Notes: a model not told the origin generated them from the letters alone. A stretch of DNA of 64,000 nucleotides from CAZLPZ01 sp964607245 (GCA_964607245.1 CAZSIB010000002.1:87844-151843); one strand, 5' to 3'; numbered from the stretch's first letter, positions 41,890 through 51,523 are shown. A program made the numbers and translations.

Positions 41890-43545
41890 ATGTCACAACC
41901 TGCCGCCCTAGATTTTACAGAAGACAAAACCGCGCCCGCGCCGTACCGTGTGCTCGCGCGGAAATACCGGCCCGAGAATTTTGACGCGCTCCGCGGCCAA
42001 GATGCCTTGGTCCGCACCCTGAAAAATGCGATTACGTCGGGGCGTTTGGCTCAGGCGTATATGCTCACTGGGGTGCGCGGGGTCGGGAAAACTACAACGG
42101 CGCGGATTCTCGAGCGCGCGATCAATTATGTGGGGCCCGACGGGACATCCGGTCCGACGGCGGGCCCGACGGATGATTGCCCGGTGGCGCGTGCGATTGC
42201 CGAAGGGCGCTGCCCCGATGTCATTGAAATGGACGCTGCTTCGCATACTGGGGTTGCCGATATCCGCGATATTATTGATGGGGTGCGGTATGCGCCCACC
42301 ATGGCGCGGTACAAGGTGTATATCATCGATGAGGTGCATATGCTGTCGACAGCCGCATTTAACGCCCTCTTGAAAACGCTTGAGGAACCACCGCCCCACG
42401 TGAAGTTTATTTTTGCGACAACTGAAATTCGCAAAGTCCCGATGACGATTTTATCGCGTTGCCAGCGGTTTGATTTGCGGCGCTTTGACGATCTCGAACT
42501 TAAAAATCATTTGGCGGACATTTGCGCGCGCGAAGCGGTCAAGGCGGATGATGCGGCCCTCACCCTGATCGCACGGGCAGGGGCGGGGTCGGCCCGTGAC
42601 GGCCTGAGTATTCTTGATCAGGCGATTGCCCTTGGGGATGGGACGGTCACTGCGGATTTAGTTCACGAGATGCTGGGGCTGGTCGATCAATCACGCATTG
42701 CGCGGTTGTTGGCGCAAGGATTAAGCGGTCAAATATCGGATGCGCTTGCGACATGCGGGGATTTAAACCGTTTGGGGGCGGATCCCTTGGTTGTGGCCGA
42801 AGATTTATTGGCCTTGGTCCACGTGTTGATCAAGGCGCGTGTGACCGGGGCGAATGAGGATACGCCGCGCGTTGAGGCCGATATATTGCTGGCTCAAACT
42901 TTGCCGTTTTTGTCGCGCGCGTGGCAAATTTTACTCCGTTCGGTTGGGGATATTCAACAGGCGCCTGATCCTGTGGCGGCGCTTGAGATGGCGATGATCC
43001 GTCTGGGTTATGCCGCGACCTTGCCCGATCCCGCAAAACTCGCGCGCGGATTATCCGAGGGCGGGCCGAATGTGGGAGGTGCGAGCACATCGTCTGTACC
43101 CTCCAAGAATTCTGGGCCAACAGCATCATTCACCGGATCTGGGGCAGGAGGCGCATCCCTTCCTATTACCTCTGCATCGCCCTTACCATCAACACAGATA
43201 TCGTCACTGAACGATGTGGTCGCTCTCCTTGAATCCGATGGGCAGATGATTTTGGCGACATCTGTTGCGTATTACGCGGCACCGGTCAAGATGGAGCCCG
43301 GACGCATCGAAATCATGCCGATGGATGGCGCACCGCCAAAACTCGCTGGGGATTTGGGTGCGGCGCTCTCGACCCTCACAGGCACGCGGTGGATTGTGAC
43401 CTTGGCGCGGACGGGTGGCGGCCTAACCGTGGCCCAAACCCGTGCAGAGGAGGCAGAGGCCACGCGCGCACGCCTGATGCAGGACCCGATGGTCAGTGCC
43501 GTGTTGCTGGCCTTTCCCGGTGCAAAACTGGATGAGACCGAATAA
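41890..43545 (+). CDS. dnaX: DNA polymerase III subunit gamma/tau
   Basis: The clamp-loader ATPase. With the start at 41890 the 551-residue product has ARKYRPENFDALRGQDALVR, Walker A GVRGVGKTTTA (61-71), KVYIIDEVHMLSTAAFNALL, LKTLEEPPPHVKFIFATTE and the sensor SRCQRFDLRR. The zinc module between Walker A and DAAS is degenerate: the usual CGVCxxC reads TDDCPVA, so of the four Cys of the family only one remains in place, with another at EGRC. The C-terminal tau part is Ser/Gly-rich. The usual ybaB-recR partners do not follow. Confidence 0.94.
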   Translation: MSQPAALDFTEDKTAPAPYRVLARKYRPENFDALRGQDALVRTLKNAITSGRLAQAYMLTGVRGVGKTTTARILERAINYVGPDGTSGPTAGPTDDCPVARAIAEGRCPDVIEMDAASHTGVADIRDIIDGVRYAPTMARYKVYIIDEVHMLSTAAFNALLKTLEEPPPHVKFIFATTEIRKVPMTILSRCQRFDLRRFDDLELKNHLADICAREAVKADDAALTLIARAGAGSARDGLSILDQAIALGDGTVTADLVHEMLGLVDQSRIARLLAQGLSGQISDALATCGDLNRLGADPLVVAEDLLALVHVLIKARVTGANEDTPRVEADILLAQTLPFLSRAWQILLRSVGDIQQAPDPVAALEMAMIRLGYAATLPDPAKLARGLSEGGPNVGGASTSSVPSKNSGPTASFTGSGAGGASLPITSASPLPSTQISSLNDVVALLESDGQMILATSVAYYAAPVKMEPGRIEIMPMDGAPPKLAGDLGAALSTLTGTRWIVTLARTGGGLTVAQTRAEEAEATRARLMQDPMVSAVLLAFPGAKLDETE

Positions 43546-43581
43546 TTTTTTCACCTTTAGTATAAACGAGTAATTTTAATC

Positions 43582-45378
43582 ATGACGTTTACGCCGACCC
43601 CTTTTCATGACGATGGCCGTGCCGCACGCAAAGAATGGGGAAATATTATTTTGTTTGCCTTGCTGGTGCTTGGGATGGGGTATGTGTTTAATACCTATAT
43701 CATGAAGCCGCGTGAGGCCCGTTTGGCGGCGCATCAAGAAAGCATCAAAGCTGCGCAAGTTCAGGCAACATTGCGCAATGATATCACGCCGGCACCGTTG
43801 CCACGGCGTTTGGCGGTGGCCGAGGATCAGACCCGGTTACGCCTTGAAAATAACCAGATTGATGCAACCATCTCGCCTACGCGCGCGCGGATTGATGATG
43901 TTTCGCTTAAGGGATATTTTACGACCCTTGAAAAAACCGAAGAAGTGCATTTACTCTCGCCCGCGCGGGCCGAACACCCAAGTTACAGCGAAACAGGATG
44001 GATCGGGTCGAACCTAGATCTGCCGGGGCCGACAACTGTTTGGAACAGGGCCAATACGACCGATCCTCGGACGCTTGTCTTTACCTGGCAAAGCAAAGAC
44101 GGATTGTTGTTTACGCGCACGATTGCGCTTGATGACAATTTTCTTTTTACCATTACGGATCAGGTGAAAAATAACGGGAAAAAACCTGTGACTTTGTCGC
44201 CCTATGCGCTTTTGGCGCAACAGGGGTTGCCACCCGGGCTCGTCACAGGCATCGTGCATGAAGGGGCAATTGGATATGTCGGCGATACCTATACCGCGCA
44301 TAAATACGGGGCCTGGAAAGATTTAGAGGCCGCGCCGGATCTTCACCGTGCGGCCGCGGGATGGACAGGGATTACCAGTCGGTATTTTTTTACGGGTTTG
44401 ATCCCCGATCAAAAGGAAGAAATGACGTTCCGAACCGCGTATCGCGGCGCAGATACGACGATCGATCCCTATGCTCAACCGCGGTATCAGGTGGATATGC
44501 AAGGGGATGAACAAGCACTGGAACCCGGTGCCACGCGCAGTTTTATAAGCCATGTGTTTACGGGGCCCAAGAAACTGAGGCTTCTTGAATCGTATGAAAA
44601 GCAACTGGGGCTCAAGCATTTTGATCTGGTTGTTGATTTTGGATGGTTCTATTTCCTGACCAAGCCGTTTTATTACGCGCTTGTTTATTTAAACGATTTC
44701 TTTGGCAATTTTGGCGTGGCGATTCTGGTGTTGACGGCGATGTTACGCCTTGCCGTTTTCCCGCTTGCAAATACGTCGTTCCGGTCGTTTGCGAAAATGA
44801 AACTGGTTCAACCGCAAATTCAAGAAATCCAAAAGCTGTATGCGCATGACAAACGCAAGATGCAGGAAGAGCTTGTGAAACTCTATACCAAGGAAAAGGT
44901 CAATCCCGTGTCGGGATGTTTGCCGGTGCTGGCCCAGATCCCTATCTTTTTTGCGATGTATAAAGTCATCAGCGTGGCGATTGAAATGCGTCATGCGCCA
45001 TTCTTTTCCTGGATTCGGGATTTAACCGCGCCGGATCCCACCAGTGTGTTAAACCTCTATGGCTTGTTGCCCTATGACGTGCATCAATTTTTCCATTTTG
45101 GAATTTGGCCGTCAGTGTTGTTTATCTTGATCATGATTCAAGTGCGGTTAAACCCGCCGCCCGCGGACAAGATGATGCAGGTGTTCTTTAATTACTACTA
45201 CCCCGTGATGGTGTGTTTCGTGATGTCGAAATTTGCGGCAGGGCTTGTGATTTACTGGTCTTTTTCGGCGTTTTTGTCGATTGTGCAACAGGTTGTCATT
45301 ATGCGGTCGGTGGGTACGCCGGTGCATTTATTTGAACGCATCAAAGGGCACACGAAAAAGACGGGTGATGCGTCGTGA
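43582..45378 (+). CDS. yidC: Membrane protein insertase YidC
   Basis: YidC inserts and folds inner-membrane proteins with or without SecYEG. The 598-residue product has an N-terminal membrane anchor (about 15-34), a large periplasmic domain with ITDQVKNNGKKPVTLSPYAL and a C-terminal insertase core: DFGWFYFLTKPFYYALVYLN, FGVAILVLTAMLRLAVFPLA, CLPVLAQIPIFFAMYKVISV and AGLVIYWSFSAFLSIVQQ. It overlaps engB by 4 bases, as in the classic rnpA-yidC-engB order, although rnpA and rpmH are not here. Confidence 0.96.
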   Translation: MTFTPTPFHDDGRAARKEWGNIILFALLVLGMGYVFNTYIMKPREARLAAHQESIKAAQVQATLRNDITPAPLPRRLAVAEDQTRLRLENNQIDATISPTRARIDDVSLKGYFTTLEKTEEVHLLSPARAEHPSYSETGWIGSNLDLPGPTTVWNRANTTDPRTLVFTWQSKDGLLFTRTIALDDNFLFTITDQVKNNGKKPVTLSPYALLAQQGLPPGLVTGIVHEGAIGYVGDTYTAHKYGAWKDLEAAPDLHRAAAGWTGITSRYFFTGLIPDQKEEMTFRTAYRGADTTIDPYAQPRYQVDMQGDEQALEPGATRSFISHVFTGPKKLRLLESYEKQLGLKHFDLVVDFGWFYFLTKPFYYALVYLNDFFGNFGVAILVLTAMLRLAVFPLANTSFRSFAKMKLVQPQIQEIQKLYAHDKRKMQEELVKLYTKEKVNPVSGCLPVLAQIPIFFAMYKVISVAIEMRHAPFFSWIRDLTAPDPTSVLNLYGLLPYDVHQFFHFGIWPSVLFILIMIQVRLNPPPADKMMQVFFNYYYPVMVCFVMSKFAAGLVIYWSFSAFLSIVQQVVIMRSVGTPVHLFERIKGHTKKTGDAS

Positions 45379-46010
45379 TGGATTCGGGACCTTCGGAACA
45401 AGAACTTGAATCCGCACGCATTTTGTTTGCGCAGTCGTGCGATTTTGTGGCGGGGACGGAAACGCTGGACCGCTTGCCGCCCGTCACCTTGCCGGAATTT
45501 GGTTTTGTTGGCCGATCGAATGTCGGGAAATCGTCTCTTGTGAATGCCCTGACAGGGCGAAAAACACTCGCGCGCGTATCGCACACGCCGGGCCGGACGC
45601 AACAACTGAATTTTTTTGATTTGGGCGGGCGTTTGCTTCTGGTTGATATGCCGGGATATGGGTTTGCAAAAGTATCGAAAAGCCAATCAAATGCGTGGAA
45701 TAAATTGGTTCGGTCGTATTTACGCGGTCGCTCGACCTTGCGTTGTGTGTTTGTTTTGGTCGATGCGCGCCACGGATTAAAAGAGACCGATCGCGATGTG
45801 ATGAAATTACTTGACGAGGCGGCGGTGTCGTACCGCATTATCTTGACCAAGGCGGATGAGGCCAGCGCCGTCGACACAGAAAAAACGACACAGGCGGTCA
45901 AAGCCGCACTGCTTAAAAACCCAGCGGCATTCCCGGATGTCCTGGCAACCAGTGCGCATCAAGGGATGGGGATTCCGGAACTCCGCGCCGCGATTGCCGG
46001 GTTGGTTTAG
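45375..46010 (+). CDS. engB: Ribosome biogenesis GTP-binding protein EngB (YsxC/YihA)
   Basis: An essential GTPase needed for 50S subunit assembly. The 211-residue product has the G1 motif GFVGRSNVGKSSLVNALTG, a G2 region with TPGRTQQLNFF, G3 DMPGYGFAKVSKSQ and G4 TKADE. Length and TPGRTQ are typical. It is coupled to yidC by a 4-base overlap and converges on the helicase C-domain gene. Confidence 0.95.
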   Translation: MMDSGPSEQELESARILFAQSCDFVAGTETLDRLPPVTLPEFGFVGRSNVGKSSLVNALTGRKTLARVSHTPGRTQQLNFFDLGGRLLLVDMPGYGFAKVSKSQSNAWNKLVRSYLRGRSTLRCVFVLVDARHGLKETDRDVMKLLDEAAVSYRIILTKADEASAVDTEKTTQAVKAALLKNPAAFPDVLATSAHQGMGIPELRAAIAGLV

Positions 46011-46018
46011 GTTATACC

Positions 46019-47458
46019 TCAATCCGTTTTAAACTTGAGCCCGGCCAAAATCGCAAAGGGTGAATCCTCGGGCTTCGAGGCTGGCGCCGCGGCCGATGAG
46101 ACAAGGCGCAAGTTTTTATCCATGCGGTTGGGTTTGCTTTTCCGTGCACCCCCCCCGGGTTTTCCGGCGCCATAGCCAGATCCACGGCCTGTGCCGTGAT
46201 CGTCGCGTCGACCCGCACCCGGACGCCCCCCGGATTTACCGTTTTCGTCCCGGTCATCCGACCGGCGGGAATCGCGTTTCTGCGCACGTTCAGATTCCTG
46301 GGCTGCGCGCGCCTCTTTTTCGGAAGGATCCAAATATTCAAAGGGCGGTGGTGTTTTTGGCCCTTTTTCCCGTGGGACACGGGGCCCGCGCGGTGTAGCG
46401 GCGGATTTCGCAGGCCCTCCATTTTTACGCGGCCACCAAACACGGAAGGTCGCAAGGAGAGGTTTCGGTGCCGGGGCCGGTTTTGCGGGCGTATCGCCTG
46501 TTGCCGTTTCTGTTTTTTCTGGCGTGTTCGTCGCTGGCGTGGTTTCAGGTGCGGGCGTATCGGCGGCAGTTGTTTCGGTTTCGTTGACAACAGCGGATGT
46601 TTCAGTGGGGGGCTTGGTGGGCATTTCCGTTTCACTTGTGGCAGCACCAGAAGAATCTACAACCGGAGAAGAAACCGGGGCACCGTCATCGAGTTTCTTA
46701 TGCCCCATCGCCTCAAGCACAGTATAGAGGTCAGGAATTGAACACCCGAGCCATTCGGCCATTTGATGTCGGGCTTGGAATTGGTTGTCCTTGACGTTCT
46801 CGTAGATGGCGTTCATCACGCGGTCTAGCATATCAATGCGGATCGCCCGGTTGCCGTAAAGGGGATATCCAATTGCCTGATAAAACACCGGGTCGGCCTG
46901 GGCCGGGTCCACAATCACGGATACCGCGCCGTCTTTGGGCACGGGGGCGGGCAGGGGTTTGTCATGAAACAATGACCACAATATTGCGCGCAGGCGCACC
47001 GCAGCGGGTTTATTCAGATCGGGCATGAACAGCAAAACGGGACCCAGGCGAATATGCCGCGTGCGCAAGGTTTTGCGCATCTCGGGGTCCAGTTTTTGAA
47101 TGGCGTCCATAACGTCGGCACGCGGGACGATCCCCAATCCCGCATGAATATGGGTGCAGATGTCTTTCACAGGATCCGGAAGCGCATCCATTTCCGCGTT
47201 CACCTTGACCAGGGGTTCAAGAATGCGTGCAACATAAAGCCCAAGCCACGTCATCACCTTGTCGGTCGCGGCGAGAAGATCAAGCCCATCAAGCGGTGCA
47301 TCGGGAAGCCAATCGATCTGTGGGTCAAGCGGCGTGTCACCCTTGATGAGCTGTGCAATCGCGACACCCGGCAGTGGGTTATTCAGGATCGACTGATAAT
47401 AAATCTGTCCATCTTCCTTGATTTGGAATTGTTTTGGGTCGGCGGTCATCAGCGTCAT
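46019..47458 (-). CDS. Stand-alone C-terminal domain of the alphaproteobacterial MgpS/SUV3-like helicase, with basic tail
   Basis: With the start at 47458 the product has 479 residues. Its first 260 residues resemble the C-terminal part of the large alphaproteobacterial SUV3-like DEAD/DEAH helicase: IRLGPVLLFMPDLNKPAAVR, LRAILWSLF and IGYPLYGNRAIRIDMLDRVM. No helicase motifs are present in it or in the frame upstream, which ends against the divergent 47606 gene. The remainder is a Thr/Pro/Glu-rich linker and a basic RGG/Arg-Gly-rich tail ending DSPFAILAGLKFK. An RNA-binding role is plausible by tail composition. Start alternatives are 47509 and 47449. Confidence 0.7.
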   Translation of the reverse strand: MTLMTADPKQFQIKEDGQIYYQSILNNPLPGVAIAQLIKGDTPLDPQIDWLPDAPLDGLDLLAATDKVMTWLGLYVARILEPLVKVNAEMDALPDPVKDICTHIHAGLGIVPRADVMDAIQKLDPEMRKTLRTRHIRLGPVLLFMPDLNKPAAVRLRAILWSLFHDKPLPAPVPKDGAVSVIVDPAQADPVFYQAIGYPLYGNRAIRIDMLDRVMNAIYENVKDNQFQARHQMAEWLGCSIPDLYTVLEAMGHKKLDDGAPVSSPVVDSSGAATSETEMPTKPPTETSAVVNETETTAADTPAPETTPATNTPEKTETATGDTPAKPAPAPKPLLATFRVWWPRKNGGPAKSAATPRGPRVPREKGPKTPPPFEYLDPSEKEARAAQESERAQKRDSRRSDDRDENGKSGGRPGAGRRDDHGTGRGSGYGAGKPGGGARKSKPNRMDKNLRLVSSAAAPASKPEDSPFAILAGLKFKTD

Positions 47459-47605
47459 TACGCAGTTCCTTTGGGTCGTGGCGGTAAGTTTACGAAAGCC
47501 GCCCATCATGCCATGTCTTGGCGGCTGGTAAAAGGGGGAATTTGTGGTAATCTGATTCCGGATTTTTGTTCTTTTTCTCTTTTTTCTTCAAGGATAACCC
47601 CTGTC

Positions 47606-49231
47606 ATGACAAAAACGGTTCTCTTGGCGCTGACCCTTGGCAGCTTTTTAACGACATCGGGGCCTGCATGGGCGGCGAGTGACGCCGAACGTGTGAAGGG
47701 ATTTATGGACCGCCTGTATGCCCATCAAAAACAACAATTGGGCCAGCAGATGGGCAAGGTTCAAGAGACCGGTACCATGACAATTAAAGATCAGGGCAAG
47801 TATTTTAACGTGTCGTATCCGGCGCTCACCTTTGAACAGAATGGGGTGATCATGGCGCTTGGTCCTATTCAAATGAACGTCATGCCGGGGGATAAACCCA
47901 CCGAATGGAAGGCGACGATTGCAGTCCCGAGCCCGATTAAGTTTACAAATACCAAAACAAAAGAGGTCGTCAATTTTGTGATGGGCACGCAAAGCATGTC
48001 GGCGATTATCGATGACGCGACGCTGTTCCCGCGCATGATGAATGTCCAGTATAAAGATGTTTCCATCTCTGAAGCTGGCGATGCAAAAGAGAAACTGGCC
48101 GTGACGATCGGGGATATTGGGGTGAAAGCGGAGTACGCCGAAGTGGGCCCGGGGTTACTCTCGGGGCCGTTCAATTTTGCGGTGAATAACATCAAAGTCG
48201 AAGAAGTAAAGGCGGGTGAAAAGGCCCCATCGACCCTTCAGGTTGGGTCATTTGTGATTGAGGGTCAGGTTGATAAACTCGATATGGCGATGATAGAAAC
48301 CTTTGACACGAAAATGAAAGAGTTAAATGAGGGCGGGTTTGACCCAGACAAGGTCACAACGCCGCAATCGATGGATGCGCTGTGGAAGATCGTGATGGAG
48401 TATGGGGTTGGGCAAATGGATGGTATTCAGGCGAATATCTCTGCAAAAGATATTCGATTTACCGAAGTAGAATCGGAAGGCAAGCCCATGTCGGTATCCA
48501 TTGATGAAGCGGGGTATGGGATCGATACATCCGGATGGCGCGGGGATAAAAGCCGCGGGGATTTCTCGTTTGTCCTTAAAATGAAGGATTGGTCTGTGGA
48601 TGGCCTGACCGCGCCGGAACTGAAGCGCTATATGCCTGAGGACATGAACATTCGCTTTGGATACAAAGACCTGCCGCACAGGGCATTGATGCAGCAGCTT
48701 GGGGCATTGGCAAGTGCGGGTGTGGGTATGGATGCCAAGGGATCCGATGCCAAGGCAAACATGCAAATGATTGGCATGCAGGCGATGATGAGCGTTCCAG
48801 CTTTACTGGCGAATGCCGGGACCGTATTCACCATCAACGATACAAAGATTAAATCAGGCGATTATGATGTGCGGGCGGATGGGACCTTTACGGCCAGTTC
48901 GAATGCGATTTATGGTGGGGCAGGATCGGCAAAAGTTGTGTTTACCGGGCTTGATCAAATAGCAACTGATTTACAGGCGATGGCGAGTAAGTCGGGTGCC
49001 GCTCCGGATGTGACCACTCAGGCCACAAAAATCCTTCAGGGGTTATCGGCTATTCAAATGTTTGGACAGCAAGGAACAGGAGCAGACGGCAAACCTGCGC
49101 GGATTTATGATTTCTTTCTCGATGATAAAGGTGCGGTCAAGTTAAACGGCACGGATATGTCGGCCCTGATGGGCGGTGGTGGTGCGGCGGTACCTGAGCC
49201 TGAGCCCGTTGTACCGACGACAACGCCTTAA
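47606..49231 (+). CDS. Exported hypothetical protein (large periplasmic protein)
   Basis: The 541-residue product begins MTKTVLLALTLGSFLTTSGP with a signal peptide ending AWA/AS; the ATG at 47606 is preferred because the long upstream frame is antisense to another gene. The mature part is rich in beta strands and amphipathic repeats, resembling DUF945/AsmA-like lipid-binding periplasmic proteins in general style (LAVTIGDIGVKAEYAEVGPG, VKLNGTDMSALM), but I cannot assign a family. The tail is Pro/Glu/Thr-rich. It converges with hemW, overlapping by 4 bases. Confidence 0.75.
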   Translation: MTKTVLLALTLGSFLTTSGPAWAASDAERVKGFMDRLYAHQKQQLGQQMGKVQETGTMTIKDQGKYFNVSYPALTFEQNGVIMALGPIQMNVMPGDKPTEWKATIAVPSPIKFTNTKTKEVVNFVMGTQSMSAIIDDATLFPRMMNVQYKDVSISEAGDAKEKLAVTIGDIGVKAEYAEVGPGLLSGPFNFAVNNIKVEEVKAGEKAPSTLQVGSFVIEGQVDKLDMAMIETFDTKMKELNEGGFDPDKVTTPQSMDALWKIVMEYGVGQMDGIQANISAKDIRFTEVESEGKPMSVSIDEAGYGIDTSGWRGDKSRGDFSFVLKMKDWSVDGLTAPELKRYMPEDMNIRFGYKDLPHRALMQQLGALASAGVGMDAKGSDAKANMQMIGMQAMMSVPALLANAGTVFTINDTKIKSGDYDVRADGTFTASSNAIYGGAGSAKVVFTGLDQIATDLQAMASKSGAAPDVTTQATKILQGLSAIQMFGQQGTGADGKPARIYDFFLDDKGAVKLNGTDMSALMGGGGAAVPEPEPVVPTTTP

Positions 49232-50397
49232 CCGTGAAGCAGATAGAGCAAGATCTGATTCAATCGTAACCGCCCGGCACGGGTGAGTTGAATATGCGTG
49301 CCCGTGCGGATCATATCGCCATGATCAACCAAAGTTATGATTCGCGATTCGACGATCATGTCGGTCCAGGGGGCGGAGGATTCTTTTTCTATTTTTAATA
49401 AGTCAAATCCAGAGGTCAGGCGCAGGCCCATCATCAAGGATTCAACCCCGCGCGTTGGAAGATCGATGGGCGTGAAGGGATGTGCCCCGTGACCGCAGGT
49501 TTTGACCTTTGAGCGCCAAATATCGGGCGCGCGGTGGGCGCGTGTGGCGTATTTGACGCCGTTTAATGTGATCCGCCCATGAGCGCCAGGTCCGATGCCA
49601 ATATAATCGTCATAATGCCAATAGGTCAGGTTGTGACGGCTTTCATGGCCCATGCGCGCATAGTTCGAAATCTCGTAGGAGGGCAGGCCGGCAGCAGTCG
49701 TTAATTCTTCAGTTAAAATATAAAGATCAGCAGATAAGTCCTCATCCGGTATAGAAAATTCGCCACGTGAATGCGCGATGTAGAACGGCGTTTCGGGTTC
49801 GATGGTGAGTTGATACAAAGACAAATGGCCGGTCGCATAGCCAAGTGCGCGGGTCAGTTCCTCTTTCCATTCGGCGGTTGTTTGGTTGGGCCGAGCATAG
49901 ATTAAGTCAAAAGAAACGCGGTCAAAAAGGCTGTTTGCTATGTTGATAGCACGAAAACCATCGGCGGCGCTGTGAATCCGGCCGAGGAATTTGAGAGCAG
50001 AATCCTCAAGGGATTGAATCCCGATCGACAGGCGGCTCACTCCGGCAGTTTTGAATCCTGCAAGTTTATCTGTTTCGACAGATCCTGGATTTGCCTCAAG
50101 CGTTACTTCTGTATTTATCTCTAAACCCCAGAAATCATGTATATTTTTTAAAATACTCTCCACAAGAAAAGGAGGCATGAGTGATGGTGTGCCGCCTCCG
50201 AAAAAGACAGATTCAACCCTGCGTGGGCCTGTTAAAAAACGGTAATATTTGAGTTCCTGCTCATAGGCTTTTTGCCAGGCGGTCGGATCAATCGTGTTAC
50301 TGACATGGGAATTAAAGTCGCAATACGGGCATTTCTTGGCGCAAAACGGCCAGTGGATATAGATGGCAAGCGGCGCGGCTAGGGATGACGAAAGCAT
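49228..50397 (-). CDS. hemW: HemW-like radical SAM heme chaperone
   Basis: HemW (formerly annotated as oxygen-independent coproporphyrinogen III oxidase) is a radical SAM protein that handles heme. The 389-residue product has the cluster motif C19-x3-C23-x2-C26 in WPFCAKKCPYCDFNSHV, then ESVFFGGGTPSLMPP, VTLEANPGSVETDKL and RLSIGIQSLEDSALKFLGR. True HemN would have an extra N-terminal region, which is absent. It overlaps rdgB by 19 bases. Confidence 0.93.
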   Translation of the reverse strand: MLSSSLAAPLAIYIHWPFCAKKCPYCDFNSHVSNTIDPTAWQKAYEQELKYYRFLTGPRRVESVFFGGGTPSLMPPFLVESILKNIHDFWGLEINTEVTLEANPGSVETDKLAGFKTAGVSRLSIGIQSLEDSALKFLGRIHSAADGFRAINIANSLFDRVSFDLIYARPNQTTAEWKEELTRALGYATGHLSLYQLTIEPETPFYIAHSRGEFSIPDEDLSADLYILTEELTTAAGLPSYEISNYARMGHESRHNLTYWHYDDYIGIGPGAHGRITLNGVKYATRAHRAPDIWRSKVKTCGHGAHPFTPIDLPTRGVESLMMGLRLTSGFDLLKIEKESSAPWTDMIVESRIITLVDHGDMIRTGTHIQLTRAGRLRLNQILLYLLHG

Positions 50398-51002
50398 TTT
50401 TGGATCATTTGATGGACAGCCTCTCCCCGATGGGATAGACGCTGTTTTTCATGAAGCGCCATTTCGGCAAAGGTGCGGGCGTGGCCCTGGGGGCGGAAAA
50501 TCGGGTCATAACCATGCCCACCTGTCCCGGTGATGGCGTAGGTAATCGTGCCGTTAACCCGCCCGGTTGTGGTTTCAATATGACCATCGTGCCAGATTAG
50601 AACCAATGTTGTCGTAAAATACGCCGCGCGGTTATCGGTATCGCCCATTAAATTCAAGACGCGCCGCATCGCCATGCGGTCGTTTCTGGGGGATCCAGCC
50701 CAATTTGCGGTATACACGCCGGGATCGCCATTTAATGCCGCAATACACAGGCCGCTATCATCCGCAAGCGCCGGATAACCCGTTGCCCGCATCGCGGCGC
50801 GCGCCTTGATCAAGGCGTTTTCAAAAAATGTCGTTCCGGTTTCGGCGGGTTCAGGCAGATTTCGGTCGGCGTTACTGACGAGACACGCGACATAAGGCCC
50901 AAAAACGCCGCGCAGTTCGTTTATTTTCCCGGAGTTATGCGTCGCGAGGATCAGCGTATCCTCACGAAACCGACGCGGGGGCAGGGAGGGGGAGTCCCTC
51001 AT
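50379..51002 (-). CDS. rdgB: XTP/dITP diphosphatase
   Basis: RdgB removes non-canonical purine triphosphates (ITP, XTP, dITP). The 207-residue product has TLILATHNSGKINELRGVFG, ENALIKARAAMRATGYPALA, ADDSGLCIAALNGDPGVYTA and HGYDPIFRPQGHARTFAEM. A 15-residue N-terminal extension precedes the core; a later start is possible. It lies between mscL and hemW on the same strand, overlapping hemW, as in many alphaproteobacteria (rph-rdgB-hemW). Confidence 0.94.
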   Translation of the reverse strand: MRDSPSLPPRRFREDTLILATHNSGKINELRGVFGPYVACLVSNADRNLPEPAETGTTFFENALIKARAAMRATGYPALADDSGLCIAALNGDPGVYTANWAGSPRNDRMAMRRVLNLMGDTDNRAAYFTTTLVLIWHDGHIETTTGRVNGTITYAITGTGGHGYDPIFRPQGHARTFAEMALHEKQRLSHRGEAVHQMIQKCFRHP

Positions 51003-51007
51003 CGTTT

Positions 51008-51433
51008 TTATTTCTTTAATAAATCACGGATTTCGGTGAGGAGGACAACATCTGCCGCGGGGGCAGCGGGTTTTGCGTCCTCTGCCTTTTTCATGCGGTT
51101 GACTTGTTTCACCAGCATAAAGATCACGAACGACACGATCAGAAAGTTGATGACCGCGTTAATAAAAATCCCGACTGACATGACGGGCACGCCCGCGTCC
51201 TTGGCTTGTTTCAAAGTATGGACGGTATCTTTGACGGCGTTCCATTTTTCAAGCGACAAAGGAACAAAGACATTCGAAAAATCAACACCACTGGTGAGTA
51301 ACCCAATGACAGGCATAATGACATCATTCACCAAAGAATTCACAATCCCTGTGAACGCGGCACCGATAATAATCCCAACCGCAAGGTCAATGACATTTCC
51401 ACGGGAAATAAAGGCTTTAAATTCATTGAGCAT
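51008..51433 (-). CDS. mscL: Large-conductance mechanosensitive channel MscL
   Basis: A homopentameric channel that opens under membrane tension during osmotic downshock. The 141-residue product starts MLNEFKAFISRGNVIDLAVG, followed by the pore helix with GIIIGAAFTGIVNSLVNDVI, the periplasmic loop and the second helix FINAVINFLIVSFVIFMLVK. The C-terminal helix with LLTEIRDLLKK is intact. It precedes rdgB by 5 bases, probably in one transcript. Confidence 0.96.
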   Translation of the reverse strand: MLNEFKAFISRGNVIDLAVGIIIGAAFTGIVNSLVNDVIMPVIGLLTSGVDFSNVFVPLSLEKWNAVKDTVHTLKQAKDAGVPVMSVGIFINAVINFLIVSFVIFMLVKQVNRMKKAEDAKPAAPAADVVLLTEIRDLLKK

Positions 51434-51523
51434 GGCGAGAGTCCTTAAAAATCTGTTGACGTGGGTGATGTAAGCGGTTTGTAGCGCGCTTCGATATCGC
51501 CGTCAACGGGCTTCCCTGCGAGC

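Noticed and set aside
47054..47605. Long in-frame extension upstream of the periplasmic protein at 47606
   Set aside because: It lies antisense to the helicase C-domain gene, has no similarity, and the signal peptide begins exactly at 47606.
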